Part shown: positions 9,467 to 18,272 of the stretch, one piece after another
How positions within the stretch are numbered: the stretch's first letter is position 1
How the letters are laid out: every line of letters starts with the position of its first letter
Origin: Kitasatospora xanthocidica
GTDB lineage: Bacteria > Actinomycetota > Actinomycetes > Streptomycetales > Streptomycetaceae
Assembly: GCF_014656195.1 (NCBI RefSeq)
Contig: NZ_BNBY01000001.1
Coordinates: 214,703-278,702, forward strand
Reading direction: 5' to 3'
DNA: 64,000 bases
The notes under the pieces: model-generated
Database searches by the model: none
Told to the model about the DNA's origin: nothing
The model's input: only the letters and a program-made list of their open reading frames with translations
Position numbers and translations under genes: made by a program

Positions 9467-9711
9467 GCCGGTCAGGCGGGGGTTCCACCGGACCCCAATC
9501 CCGTCCTCCTGGAGACCTTCGACCGGATGTGGACCGCGAGCGAGCTCGCCCGCCGCTGGTCGGCGCACCACGCCCCCGACCGCGACGCCGTCCGGGAGCA
9601 TCGCCTGCTGGAGGAGGCGGCACTGGCCCGCGACGCCGACGCAGCGGCCGAGGCACTGGTCCGGCACCTCGCCCTGCCGCAGCCGGTCTGGCCGACCGCA
9701 CGTCCCACGGA
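9467..9711 (+). pseudogene. Remnant of a GntR-family regulator (FCD domain C-terminus)
   Basis: In the frame beginning at about 9491, the stretch LLETFDRMW, then REHRLLEEAALARDADAAAEALVRHL, matches the last helices of the FCD ligand-binding domain of GntR regulators, including the conserved Asp and His residues (EH...ARDAD...H). No helix-turn-helix or N-terminal part of such a gene is present upstream; the tRNA and its terminator occupy that place. The match ends near 9705, just before the lanthipeptide protease gene on the other strand. It looks like a decayed gene fragment at the edge of an insertion. Confidence 0.6.
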
Positions 9712-9753
9712 CTCGCGAAGGAGACCTGCGGCGCACCGCCCATGGTGGCGGGG

Positions 9754-12342
9754 TCAGGTGCGGGTCCAGTGGTCGGTCAGGGCGGTGACCGGGCCGGGGC
9801 TGCCGAGGGCGACCAGGGTCATGGTGTCGGCCGGGTAGAGCGAGGCGCACGCGGCGGCGACCTCGGGGGCCGTGGTGCGGCGGAGGGCGTCCGGGAGGTG
9901 TTCCGCCCAGTCGAGGGGGCGGCCGGCCGACACGCCGTCGCGCAGCAGGTCCGCCTTGGTGGCGGGGGTGTCGAAGGCTCCGAGCAGTTGGGCGGCGCAG
10001 AAGGAGCGGATCGGGTCGAGTTCGGCGGCGGTGACGGGCTCGGCTCGCAGGCTGCGCAGGGATGTCCGGATGGTGTCGAGTGCGCGCGCGGCGTCCTGCG
10101 GGGGGAGGACGGCCCGGACGTAGGCCCGGGGCTCGTCGAGGAGCAGGTCACGCCCCGAGTGGAGCGGGTGGTGGAGGCCCGCGTCGAGCGCCCGGACCGC
10201 CAGCCGGGACAGCGGGTGGACGCCGGTGACGGCCGTGGCCAGGAAGCGTGCGGCCGCCCCGCTGTCGCCCGGGGGTTCGGGGGCGCTCAGGGTCAGGTGC
10301 ACCAGGTCCAGGGCTTCGTGGGGCAGGGCCAGTGCGCCGCCGGTCGGGGGCGCGGATTCGCCGGACGGAGGCGAGGGCCGGTCGGACGGGGACGCGGGCC
10401 AGCCGGACAGGGCCTGTTCGGCCTCCGCCGCGAACTGCTCGGCGTCGAGGTCGCCCACGGCGACCAGCCAGCCGCCGCCCCTGCCCAGGACCGCCCGATG
10501 GACCTCGGCGAGGTCCGTCAGGCCGTCCTCCTCTGGCCGGTCGGCGGGGCCGCCGAGCCGGTGGCGGCGGAGCGCGGTGTCCATCAGCGCCTCCGGGGAG
10601 CGGGGGCGCCGCGGTACCCGCAGTGGCGTCACCTCGCCGAGAGGGAGCAGGAGTTCGCGCAGCAGTCCCAGCCAGTGCCCCGCGCGGGCCGGTGTGGTGC
10701 ATCCGGTGACGTCGAACCACTGGCCGTCGGTGGCCAGGTGGAGGAGGCCGCCGGCGGCCTCCGCGCGGGCCGCCGCGTCGGTGCGTTCGGCGAGCAGCCG
10801 GACCAGGGCGTCCAGGTGCTGCGGGTTCCGCCACCCCGTCTCCAGCAAGGGCAGCCGGAACCGCAGCTCCACCAGCGGGCTGCGGGTGTCCCGGACGGCC
10901 ACCACACGGGTACCGCCGGCCGACCGGGTCTCGCGGCGCGGCCCGTGCCGGGGCGCCGGCTGGACGGCGGGTGGCGGAACGGGCCTGGCCGGCGCCGGGC
11001 CGAGGGCGCCGGGAGAGGAGGGAACGGCGGGAGCGACGCCGGTGGACGTGGGCCGCCCCGGATCAGGTGCGGCGCCGTGGTCCGGCGCGGGGCGGGTCCG
11101 GGCCGGGCCCGGGTTCATCACGAGGACCCCCTTGGCGGCCGTCCCCAGCCGGCGGGCCGCGGCGGCGACCAGGGCGGGGTCGACCTCACCGAGCAGGGCC
11201 GGGTACTCGTCGAGGAGTTCGGCCCTCCCGAACAGCAGCTCCAGGCAGCCCAGGGCCCGGCTGCGCGCATAGGCGTCGGCGTACTGCCGGTGGTGCTTGA
11301 GGAGCAGGCGCCGGACGGCCTGGGCCCGCCGCTGCCCGAACCGGGGGTCGTCGGCCCACCCGGCCCACCGGCCGGTGACGGTCTCGACCGTCCGCCGCGC
11401 CGACTCCCCGGGCGGCACCAGGGCGGTGAGGACCAGGAGGTCCGGGTCCCGCGCGTCGAGCGGGCCGAAGACGCCGCAGCCGGCCGACACGGCCCGGAGT
11501 CCGTCCAGCCCGTGGTGGTTGATCATCTCGGCCAGTACGACGTGCGCGAGGTATCCCGTGAGGTCCCCGACCGGGTCGGGCAGCCGGTAGCCGACGGCGA
11601 CGGCCGGGGCGGTGACCGACGGCTCGGTGCAGGTCTGCCACCGGTCCTCGGCGAGGGCCGGTTCGCGCAGGTCGGGGGCCGGCCCGGCCGGGCGCGACGG
11701 GATGTCCGCGAAGTGCCGTTCCACCAGGGCCAGCAGCTGCTGGGGCTCGTGGTCGCCGACCACGGTGAGGACGGCGTTCCCGGGCGCGTAGTGCGCCCGG
11801 AAGAACTCCTGGCACGCCTCGACGGTGGCGGTGCGCAGCTGGTCCACCCGCCCGTAGCCGTCGTGCGCGTTGGCGAAGCTGCGGAAGGCCACGCCGGGCA
11901 GCAGCGGCCACGGCAGGCCTCCGTACGGCCGGGCCGTCACCGCCTGGTGGATCTCCTCCTCGACGCCGGCCAGTTGCTCGGCCAGCGTGTGCTCGGTGAA
12001 GACCGGGGCGCGCATCCGGTCGGCCTCGGCGAACAGCGCCCGTTCGACCACCGCGGCGGGAACGAGCTGGTGGTAGTCGGTGTAGTCCTGGTGCGTGGTC
12101 CCGTTGGCCTGGCCGCCGAGGGGGTGGATGTGGTCGTAGAAGCTTCCGGGGGGCAGGCTCGCGCTGCCGCGGAACATCAGGTGCTCGAAGAGGTGGGCGA
12201 AGCCCTCCTGGCCGGGTCGCTCGGAGCGGTAGCCGACGCCGTAGTGGACGCAGACCGCGGTGCGCGGGGAGCCCGGCTGCCGTTCGAGGACCACCCGCAG
12301 GCCGTTGCCGAGGGTCGCGCGGTGGAGTTCGCGCCCGCTCAT
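9754..12342 (-). CDS. Double-length M16 metalloprotease of the lanthipeptide locus (LanP-like)
   Basis: 862 residues, apparently two M16 peptidase halves in one chain. The N-terminal half has the inverted zinc motif HLFEH (His50, Glu53, His54) and a downstream VEEEIHQ glutamate near residue 128. An Ala/Pro-rich linker (about 395-455) leads to a C-terminal half without a zinc motif, as in the partner subunit of M16B pairs. In known class V clusters paired M16 proteases are the candidates for leader removal, so that role is inferred here. ATG 12342 overlaps the stop of the preceding gene as ATGA. This is the last gene of the operon. Confidence 0.85.
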   Translation of the reverse strand: MSGRELHRATLGNGLRVVLERQPGSPRTAVCVHYGVGYRSERPGQEGFAHLFEHLMFRGSASLPPGSFYDHIHPLGGQANGTTHQDYTDYHQLVPAAVVERALFAEADRMRAPVFTEHTLAEQLAGVEEEIHQAVTARPYGGLPWPLLPGVAFRSFANAHDGYGRVDQLRTATVEACQEFFRAHYAPGNAVLTVVGDHEPQQLLALVERHFADIPSRPAGPAPDLREPALAEDRWQTCTEPSVTAPAVAVGYRLPDPVGDLTGYLAHVVLAEMINHHGLDGLRAVSAGCGVFGPLDARDPDLLVLTALVPPGESARRTVETVTGRWAGWADDPRFGQRRAQAVRRLLLKHHRQYADAYARSRALGCLELLFGRAELLDEYPALLGEVDPALVAAAARRLGTAAKGVLVMNPGPARTRPAPDHGAAPDPGRPTSTGVAPAVPSSPGALGPAPARPVPPPAVQPAPRHGPRRETRSAGGTRVVAVRDTRSPLVELRFRLPLLETGWRNPQHLDALVRLLAERTDAAARAEAAGGLLHLATDGQWFDVTGCTTPARAGHWLGLLRELLLPLGEVTPLRVPRRPRSPEALMDTALRRHRLGGPADRPEEDGLTDLAEVHRAVLGRGGGWLVAVGDLDAEQFAAEAEQALSGWPASPSDRPSPPSGESAPPTGGALALPHEALDLVHLTLSAPEPPGDSGAAARFLATAVTGVHPLSRLAVRALDAGLHHPLHSGRDLLLDEPRAYVRAVLPPQDAARALDTIRTSLRSLRAEPVTAAELDPIRSFCAAQLLGAFDTPATKADLLRDGVSAGRPLDWAEHLPDALRRTTAPEVAAACASLYPADTMTLVALGSPGPVTALTDHWTRT

Positions 12343-13958
12343 GAGGCCTCCTTGCCGTCCAGGTCGACCAGGAAGCGCAGGAACCCGGCGTAGTGGTCGA
12401 AGCCGTGGTCGAAGCCGTCCAGGTAGGCGGCGATGTCGTGGACGTGGAGCAGGATCCGCAGCGCGGCGATCCGGTGCCACTCCGGGCCGAGGTCGCGGCC
12501 GTACCCTTCGAAGAGCGCGTCGGTGAGGGCCTGCCACTGGGCCTTGTCCCCGCCCAACTGCCACTGGAGTTCCACCAGTTCACCGACCACCCAGCCCAGG
12601 TCGAGGTACCAGGGCAGGGCGCAGACGTCCTCGCCGACGAGCAGGTCCACACCGCCCGAGGCGTGGTCGACGACGAGCGATCCGAGTCCGGGCGCGCCGT
12701 GCGCGAGCGTGGTGTCGGGGTCGCCCGCCGTGCGGCGGTACCAGGCGAGCAGCCGGGACCAGCGCTCCTCCCCGAGCTCGCGGCGAAGCCCGGCCTGGGC
12801 GCAGGCCGCGCGGGGGCTCGCGGCGCGGCCGCCCAGCCAGTCGCCGAGCCGCGCGAGGGCGCGCGAGGGCGTGGCCGGGCGGCCCGTCGGCGGCTCCAGC
12901 CGGTGCAGGGCGCGCAGCAGCCGGCCCAGGTCGCGGAGCGGCCCGGCGAGGTGGGGGCCGAGGCCGCCGTTCAGCAGCAGGTGCGCGACGGAGACCTCGC
13001 CGCGCACCTCGTAGCGCCGTGCGGGTCCGTCGGCCGTGCCGGGCACCAGCCGGGCGCCGCCGTTGCCGGAGTCGGAACCGGAACCCGAGTCGGGACCGGG
13101 ACCGGAACCGGAGCCCGAGTCGGGACCGGAGCCCGAGTCGGGGCCGGAGCCGGCCCGCGCCAGCAGGCGGTCGAGCTCCTCGTCGACGGGCTGGAAGGGC
13201 GTGGGCGCCAGCGGCCCCGGGGTGCGGCGCCAGCGCCAGCCGCCGCCCGGAAGCTCCCGGACCGAGGTCCGCAGCAGCCCGGTGCCGAACTCGCCGTCCG
13301 ACGTCGGGTCCCCGGAGGACTCCCCGGAGGACGAGGCGTCGGGCTCCGGCCGGCTCTCGACGAGCAGCCGCAGCGCGTGCGGCAGGCCCGGCGGCACCCA
13401 GGCGTCGTCCTGGCCCGTGGTCAGGCTGCGTCCGGGGACGGGCGGGACGAGCACCACGTTCGGCCGGGCCGCCAGCGTGGCCCAGTGGCCCCGGAAGGCG
13501 TCCCCGTCGAGGGCGCCCGGGGGCAGCGCGGGGGCGACGACGACCGGCGCCCGGGTGGACTGCGCGGCCAGCAGGGCCGGGCTGTCCGCCAGGCCCAGCG
13601 CCAGCCGGGCCAGGAAGTGCACGGTCGCGGGGTAGACCACGATCGCCTGCGCCCACCGCGCCCACTCGACGTGGCGCGCGGTGGCCTCGTCCTCGGGCCA
13701 GCTGTCGCTCCACACCGTCCCGCCCGTCCGGGCGGCGATCACCTGCCTGGTCACGAAGCGTTCCGCGCTGCGGGTGAGCACCACCCGGACCTCCACGCCG
13801 GGGTGGTTCAGGCGCAGCCAGTCCAGCCAGTACGGGAGGGACCAGGCGTAGGCGGAGCCGGTGACGACGATGAGAAGTCGCTCCAGCCCCAGGTCGGGGA
13901 TCCCGTCGGAATTGCCGACCTGCGGCCCGCCGGTCACCGGGTGCGGCTCGCCGATCAC
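12339..13958 (-). CDS. LanD-type flavoprotein fused to a degenerate kinase-fold (LanX-like) domain
   Basis: 539 residues in two domains. Residues 1-240 are an HFCD flavoprotein: LLIVVTGSAYAW, His96 in TARHVEW, and PATVHFLARLALGLADS in the place of the PASANT loop. Such enzymes oxidatively decarboxylate a C-terminal cysteine to the enethiol used for AviCys/AviMeCys. A Gly/Ser/Asp-repeat linker (about 265-298) follows. The C-terminal part resembles the C-lobe of APH-type kinases, but the catalytic HxD is HGA (His420) and the metal-binding loop is lost (LLVGEDVCALPWYLDLG). This suggests a non-catalytic LanX-like partner of LanK/LanY. GTG 13958 overlaps the upstream stop (GTGA). Confidence 0.75.
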   Translation of the reverse strand: MIGEPHPVTGGPQVGNSDGIPDLGLERLLIVVTGSAYAWSLPYWLDWLRLNHPGVEVRVVLTRSAERFVTRQVIAARTGGTVWSDSWPEDEATARHVEWARWAQAIVVYPATVHFLARLALGLADSPALLAAQSTRAPVVVAPALPPGALDGDAFRGHWATLAARPNVVLVPPVPGRSLTTGQDDAWVPPGLPHALRLLVESRPEPDASSSGESSGDPTSDGEFGTGLLRTSVRELPGGGWRWRRTPGPLAPTPFQPVDEELDRLLARAGSGPDSGSGPDSGSGSGPGPDSGSGSDSGNGGARLVPGTADGPARRYEVRGEVSVAHLLLNGGLGPHLAGPLRDLGRLLRALHRLEPPTGRPATPSRALARLGDWLGGRAASPRAACAQAGLRRELGEERWSRLLAWYRRTAGDPDTTLAHGAPGLGSLVVDHASGGVDLLVGEDVCALPWYLDLGWVVGELVELQWQLGGDKAQWQALTDALFEGYGRDLGPEWHRIAALRILLHVHDIAAYLDGFDHGFDHYAGFLRFLVDLDGKEAS

Positions 13959-14917
13959 CGGGCGACCGCTTCCAGCAGGGTCTCCAGCTCGGCCAGGGAG
14001 GCGCGTTCGCCGTACCGGGCGTGGACGCCAGTGACGTTGAGCACGATCTCGTCCACGCCGGCGTCCGCGAACTCCCGCAACCGGTCCGCAAGTTCGGCTC
14101 GGTCCCCGTACAGGAAGGCGCCGCCGTCCAGCAGTGCCTGGGCGTTGGCCGCCGGGTCCTCGGTGGAGGTCTCGATGCCGGAGCGGCGCAGCATGTCGGC
14201 GTAGTGCGGGAGCATCGTGTGCGCGGTGTTGCTGATCGCGGCGAGTTCGGCAGGGTTCCGGCCCTCCGCCGCCAGCGCCAGCGGGACGGTCGCCACGACC
14301 CTGGGCACCGGCCGGCCGGCCGCCGCGGCCCCTTCCCGCAGCGCCGGTATGACGGTGTCGCGCACGTACGGGGCGGGGGTCAGCCAGGTGATCGCGACGT
14401 CGGCGATCTCGCCGGCCAGTCTGGCCATCCTGGGCCGCAGCACGCCCAGGCCGATCTCCACCGGCGGCCGGGGCACCAGGGCGAACGGCGAGCGGCAGGT
14501 GAAGTACTCGCCGACGTGGTCGGCCTCGCCCTTCTCCAGCAGGTCCCGCATGATCGTGACGTACTCGCGCACGGCGCCGAGCTGGCTGCGGTACGGCGCG
14601 CCCATCATGCTGTACTGGAACGCGGCCGAGCCCGGCCCGAACCCGGCCACCACCGGGTGCCCGCTGGCCACCGCCAGCCCGTGGGCCTGGATGGCGGCCT
14701 GGTAGGGGTGGCGCAGCGGCATCAGGGTCACGCCGGTGCCGGTCGGCACCCGGAAGCCGCAGGCGGAGACGTGGGTGAGGTCCTGGAAAGGGTCGTTGAT
14801 CACGGCCTGGCCCTGCCACATCCGGTGTGCCGCGCTCCACTGCGCGAGGGCGGCGTACGGCAGCAGCTGCTCCGGGCGGAGGGGGGCGATCGGGGCCAGG
14901 AACGAGTAGGTGGTCAT
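13955..14917 (-). CDS. LLM-class F420-dependent oxidoreductase (LanJ-like reductase)
   Basis: 320 residues of the luciferase-like monooxygenase superfamily (FLAPIAP..., VTLMPLRHPYQAAIQAHGLAVASG, AGFGPGSAAFQYSM). In lexapeptide-type clusters the homologous LanJ uses F420H2 to hydrogenate dehydroalanine to D-alanine in the precursor; that role is inferred from family and context. ATG 14917 overlaps the stop of the ABC exporter (ATGA), and its own stop overlaps the next gene (GTGA), so all of these are translated in one coupled series. Confidence 0.8.
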   Translation of the reverse strand: MTTYSFLAPIAPLRPEQLLPYAALAQWSAAHRMWQGQAVINDPFQDLTHVSACGFRVPTGTGVTLMPLRHPYQAAIQAHGLAVASGHPVVAGFGPGSAAFQYSMMGAPYRSQLGAVREYVTIMRDLLEKGEADHVGEYFTCRSPFALVPRPPVEIGLGVLRPRMARLAGEIADVAITWLTPAPYVRDTVIPALREGAAAAGRPVPRVVATVPLALAAEGRNPAELAAISNTAHTMLPHYADMLRRSGIETSTEDPAANAQALLDGGAFLYGDRAELADRLREFADAGVDEIVLNVTGVHARYGERASLAELETLLEAVAR

Positions 14918-16806
14918 CGGTTGCGGCCTCCGGCCAGGGCTTCGGACGGTTCTTCTGACTGCTCTTCGGGCGATGCTTCGGACGGTTCTCCGGACGGCGC
15001 TCCGGACGGTTCTCCGGACGGCTCTCCGGAGCGGGGCTTCTCCTCCAGCAGCCCCAGCTGCTGGCCCCGGACCAGTTCCGCGTACATCGGGCTGGTCAGC
15101 ATCAGGTCCTCGTGCCGGCCCTCGGCCTTGACCTCGCCGCCGTCCATGACGATCACGTGGTCGGCGTGCCGCACGGTGGAGATGCGATGGGCGACGACGA
15201 GGACGGCGCGGTCGCGGCTGATCCCGTCGACGAGGTTGCGCAGCCGCAGCTCGTTGACGCTGTCCAGCTGCGAGGACGGTTCGTCGAGCAGGACGAGCGG
15301 GGCGTCCGAGAGGCTCGCCCGGGCCAGGGCCAGGCGCTGGCGCTGGCCGCCCGAGAGGTCGTGGGCGCCGCCGAGGACGGTGTCCAGGCCGGACGGGAGC
15401 CGGGTGACGTCCTCCTCCAGCCCGACCGCCCGCAGCGCGCGGAGCAGCGTCTCGTCGTCCAGCGGCCGTTCCTGGCCGAGCGTCAGGTTGTTGCGCACGG
15501 AGTCCCGCAGCAGGGTGTTGCCCTGGTCGACGTAGGCGAGCCGGCCGCGCAGCTCGGCCAGCGACCAGGCGTCCGCCTCCCGGCCGAACAGCTCGATCCG
15601 GCCGTCCTGCGGCTCCACGAACCGCTCGACCAGGCCGAGCACGGTGGACTTGCCGGAGCCGGAGAGCCCGACCATCGCGGTCAGTCCGGTGGCGGGGACG
15701 GTCAGGTCGACCTTCCGCAGCACGGGCTCCTGCCCGTACGAGAACTCGACCTGCTCGAACCGTACGGCGGGGGCGTCCGGCACCGGCGCGGGCGCGGGCC
15801 CGTCCGTCGCGCGCGCGTCGAGGTCCTCGGACGGCAGGGCGAACAGGTCGTCGAAGCGCTGCCGGGAGGCCAGGCCCGCCTGGATGGTGCTCATCCCGGA
15901 CATCGCCATGATGAGCGGCGCGGTGAGCTGGAAGAGGTAGAGCAGGAACGACACGAAGGTGCCGAGGTCGAGGTCGCCACCGGTGATCCGGGCGCCGCCG
16001 CCGAGGATGACCGCGACCAGGGCGATCTGCTGGCCCAGGTTGATGACGGGCACCATCAGGGCCTCCATCGCGGAGGCGCGGGTCGCGAATCCGGCGACCC
16101 GCTCGGCCCGGGTGGCGAGTTCGGCCGAGACGACGCGCTCGGCGCGGTAGGCCTTGATCACCGTGAGCGCCTGGATCGCGGCGACGAAGTGCTCGGTGAG
16201 CGAGCCGACCTCGTTCTGGATCGCGATGTACCGGCGCCTCAGCGAGACGACGACCCCGCCGACCACGGCCAGCGCGGCGAGGAACGCCCCGAGCGTGATG
16301 AGCAGCAGGACCCAGTCCAGGATGCCCATGATCACCATGGTTCCGACCAGGGTGACCAGCGACATCGGCAGTTGGATCGGCCCGATGTCGACGATGCTCT
16401 TGATCGCCGAGGCGTCCACGGTGAGCCGCGCCGCGAGGTTCCCGGTGCCCTCCTTGCGGGCGGTCGCCAGGTTCAGGCCGATGGAGTGGCGCATGCTCCG
16501 CACCCGCAGCCGGCCGACCAGCTGGTGGCCCATCCGGGAGAGCAGGTAGGTGGCGAGGGCGTTGGCGGCGGCGGACCCGAGGCCGACCACCGCCATCACC
16601 GTGGTCCACCGGGCCAGGCCCTCGCTCGCCTGGATCGCCTCCAGCAGCTTGCCCACCGTCCAGGGCAGGGCCAGTGTCGCCGCCGTGGAGGCCAGGGCCA
16701 GGGCCAGGACGCCCGCGACCTGAAGGCGCTTGCCCCGGAAGATCTCCCGCAGGATGTGCAGCCGCTCGGACGGCGCGTCCGCGGTACTGCCCGCCGTACT
16801 CATCAT
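14914..16806 (-). CDS. ABC transporter, fused permease and ATPase (lanthipeptide exporter)
   Basis: 630 residues. Six membrane helices lie in about the first 320 residues, followed by a nucleotide-binding domain with Walker A GLSGSGKST, signature LSGGQRQRLALARA, Walker B VLLDEPSSQLD and the H-loop VVAHR. It has no N-terminal C39 peptidase domain, so leader cleavage must be done by another protein, consistent with the M16 protease in the operon. The tail is a degenerate Ser/Glu/Pro repeat (SGEPSGEPSGAPSGEPS). Start 16806 or 16803; the second has better spacing from GGGGAG. Confidence 0.9.
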   Translation of the reverse strand: MMSTAGSTADAPSERLHILREIFRGKRLQVAGVLALALASTAATLALPWTVGKLLEAIQASEGLARWTTVMAVVGLGSAAANALATYLLSRMGHQLVGRLRVRSMRHSIGLNLATARKEGTGNLAARLTVDASAIKSIVDIGPIQLPMSLVTLVGTMVIMGILDWVLLLITLGAFLAALAVVGGVVVSLRRRYIAIQNEVGSLTEHFVAAIQALTVIKAYRAERVVSAELATRAERVAGFATRASAMEALMVPVINLGQQIALVAVILGGGARITGGDLDLGTFVSFLLYLFQLTAPLIMAMSGMSTIQAGLASRQRFDDLFALPSEDLDARATDGPAPAPVPDAPAVRFEQVEFSYGQEPVLRKVDLTVPATGLTAMVGLSGSGKSTVLGLVERFVEPQDGRIELFGREADAWSLAELRGRLAYVDQGNTLLRDSVRNNLTLGQERPLDDETLLRALRAVGLEEDVTRLPSGLDTVLGGAHDLSGGQRQRLALARASLSDAPLVLLDEPSSQLDSVNELRLRNLVDGISRDRAVLVVAHRISTVRHADHVIVMDGGEVKAEGRHEDLMLTSPMYAELVRGQQLGLLEEKPRSGEPSGEPSGAPSGEPSEASPEEQSEEPSEALAGGRNR

Positions 16807-16910
16807 CGTGCTCCCCTCGAGCTCATCGGCACTCCCTTCGAGCCCATCGGCGCTCGCTAGAGCCCATCGGTGCTCCCCTCGAGCCCATCGGCGCTCGCTA
16901 GAGCGAGAAC
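16803..16910 (-). repeat. 20-21 bp tandem repeats between methyltransferase and exporter genes
   Basis: On the minus strand the unit GAGGGGAGCACCGATGGGCTC (or GAGCGCCGATGGGCTC) recurs with ATGs at 16888, 16867, 16847 and 16826 before the real start at 16806/16803. Spacings are 20-21 bp. Every unit looks like a Shine-Dalgarno plus ATG. The methyltransferase stop codon lies inside the array. Confidence 0.8.
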
Positions 16911-17905
16911 TCGATCAACGACCTGACCGGGGTCACCGGTCCTTCCCAGCCGACCCGCAGCCCCGCCCGCTCCGCGAGCCGCTTCAGGTCCGCCACGCTC
17001 CGCACCGGGGTCGGCATCATGGCGCGCAGCCACAGCTCCATCCGGGGCCCCTCCGGGCCCCGCATCACCACGTCCAGGCTGACGTCGGCGAGCAGCACCT
17101 TTCCGGACGGGCCGGCGGCCTCGGCGCAGCGGCGCAGGATCGCGACCGCGTCCTCGTCGTTCCAGTCGCCCAGGATCGCCGACAGCAGGTAGACGTCCCG
17201 GCCCTTCGGCAGCGGGTCGAAGAAGCTGCCCGGTGCGGCGTCGCTGCGCTCGGCGAGGCCGGCGGCGGCGAGGTTGCGCTCCGCGACGCGCGCGGTGCTC
17301 GGCAGGTCGACCAGGGTGCCGCGCAGGTGCGGGTGGCGCCGCAGCAGGCTGATCAGGATCGTGCCGGTGTTGCCGCCGACGTCGACCACGCTGCGCACGC
17401 CCGACCAGTCGTAGCCGTCGAGGATGAGCTGGGCGTCGAACACCAGCTGCCCGGAGGAGGCGCGGGCGATGGCCTCCGCGGCGGAGCCGCCCTCGTTGAC
17501 GCTCTCCCAGTAGCCGCGGCCGAACAGGCCCACGTGGGCGGGCTCCCCGGTGCGCACGGTGTGGACGAGGTCCACCAGCGCCAGGTCCGACCGGCCGGTG
17601 ACACCGTCCGACCGCAGCAACTCGCGGACGGAGAACGGGTGGTCCTCCCGCAGCGGACCGGCCGCCTCGGTCAGCGCGTAGCGGCCGTCCGCGTCGCGGT
17701 CCAGCAGCTCCAGGGTGACCAGGTAGCGCAGCAGGGCGTCGAGCGCGTCGGCGCGGGCGCCGGTCAGCCGGGCCAGCGCCTCGGTGGAGTCCGCCCCCGC
17801 GGCGATGTGGTCGGCGACACCGAGGGTCGCCGCCGCCCGGATCGCGGACGGTCGCAGCAGGTCGGCAAGCTCCACGAGCCGCTCGGCGCGAGTCGTGTCC
17901 TCCAT
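16898..17905 (-). CDS. SAM-dependent methyltransferase (O-methyltransferase family)
   Basis: 335 residues, of the plant-type/antibiotic methyltransferase family: an N-terminal winged-helix dimerisation domain (LRPSAIRAAATLGVADHIAAG), then a Rossmann domain with the SAM motif VVDVGGNTGTIL, followed by GTLVDLPSTARVA. It sits directly after the precursor genes. Class V lanthipeptides carry methylations such as N-terminal dimethylation, so peptide tailoring is the likely job, although this family usually methylates oxygen of small molecules. The substrate is unproven. Confidence 0.85.
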   Translation of the reverse strand: MEDTTRAERLVELADLLRPSAIRAAATLGVADHIAAGADSTEALARLTGARADALDALLRYLVTLELLDRDADGRYALTEAAGPLREDHPFSVRELLRSDGVTGRSDLALVDLVHTVRTGEPAHVGLFGRGYWESVNEGGSAAEAIARASSGQLVFDAQLILDGYDWSGVRSVVDVGGNTGTILISLLRRHPHLRGTLVDLPSTARVAERNLAAAGLAERSDAAPGSFFDPLPKGRDVYLLSAILGDWNDEDAVAILRRCAEAAGPSGKVLLADVSLDVVMRGPEGPRMELWLRAMMPTPVRSVADLKRLAERAGLRVGWEGPVTPVRSLIEFSL

Positions 17906-17949
17906 GGCAAGTGCCCCCAGGTGGTTGGTGGTGCTCGTGCGGTACGGGG

Positions 17950-17993
17950 CCCGGGTGGGGCCGTCGGCCGGCAGCCGACGACCCGCACCCGGG
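17950..17993 (-). terminator. Long hairpin between last precursor and methyltransferase
   Basis: Imperfect arms CCCGGGTGGGGCCGTCGGC (17950-17968) and GCCGACGACCCGCACCCGGG (17974-17993) enclose a 5-base loop. There is no T-run on either side. It probably acts as a partial terminator or mRNA stabiliser that lowers expression of the enzymes relative to the precursors. Confidence 0.65.
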
Positions 17994-18038
17994 TCCTCAC
18001 CGGGGCGGTCGGGAACCCGTCACCCCGGAAGGGGCGGG

Positions 18039-18215
18039 TCAGCAGCCGCCGTTGATGGTCCGGGCGGAGAAGATGCTGGCCATCCAGGAGGCACCGGCGC
18101 TCGCGCAGAAGAGCGTCGTCGCCGGGGCGTCGGCGGCCGCCTCGAACTGCAGCTCCTCGGTGTCGGCGTAGGCCTCGTAGCCCGCGACGAGCTCCATGAT
18201 CGCGGTGGACTTCAT
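18039..18215 (-). CDS. Class V lanthipeptide precursor, short family (fourth in order)
   Basis: 58 residues; ATG 18215 is preceded by GAGGAGGTGAACAC. The leader contains IMELVAGYEAYADTEEL, a VAG(Y/F)xxY...EEL pattern that I recall from cacaoidin-type precursors. The putative core starts near APATTLFCAS (residues 30-39) and is rich in Ala and Ser, with Cys37 and a C-terminal Cys58. It ends TINGGC, so Thr53 and Cys58 could form an AviMeCys ring after LanD decarboxylation; Thr33/Thr34 could close a ring on Cys37. It pairs with the 71-residue precursor just upstream and is a diverged copy of the gene at 18726-18902. Confidence 0.85.
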   Translation of the reverse strand: MKSTAIMELVAGYEAYADTEELQFEAAADAPATTLFCASAGASWMASIFSARTINGGC

Positions 18216-18272
18216 GTGTTCACCTCCTCTCGTTCGTCGGTCGGTCGGGGGATGACGCCTCGATACGGGTCG

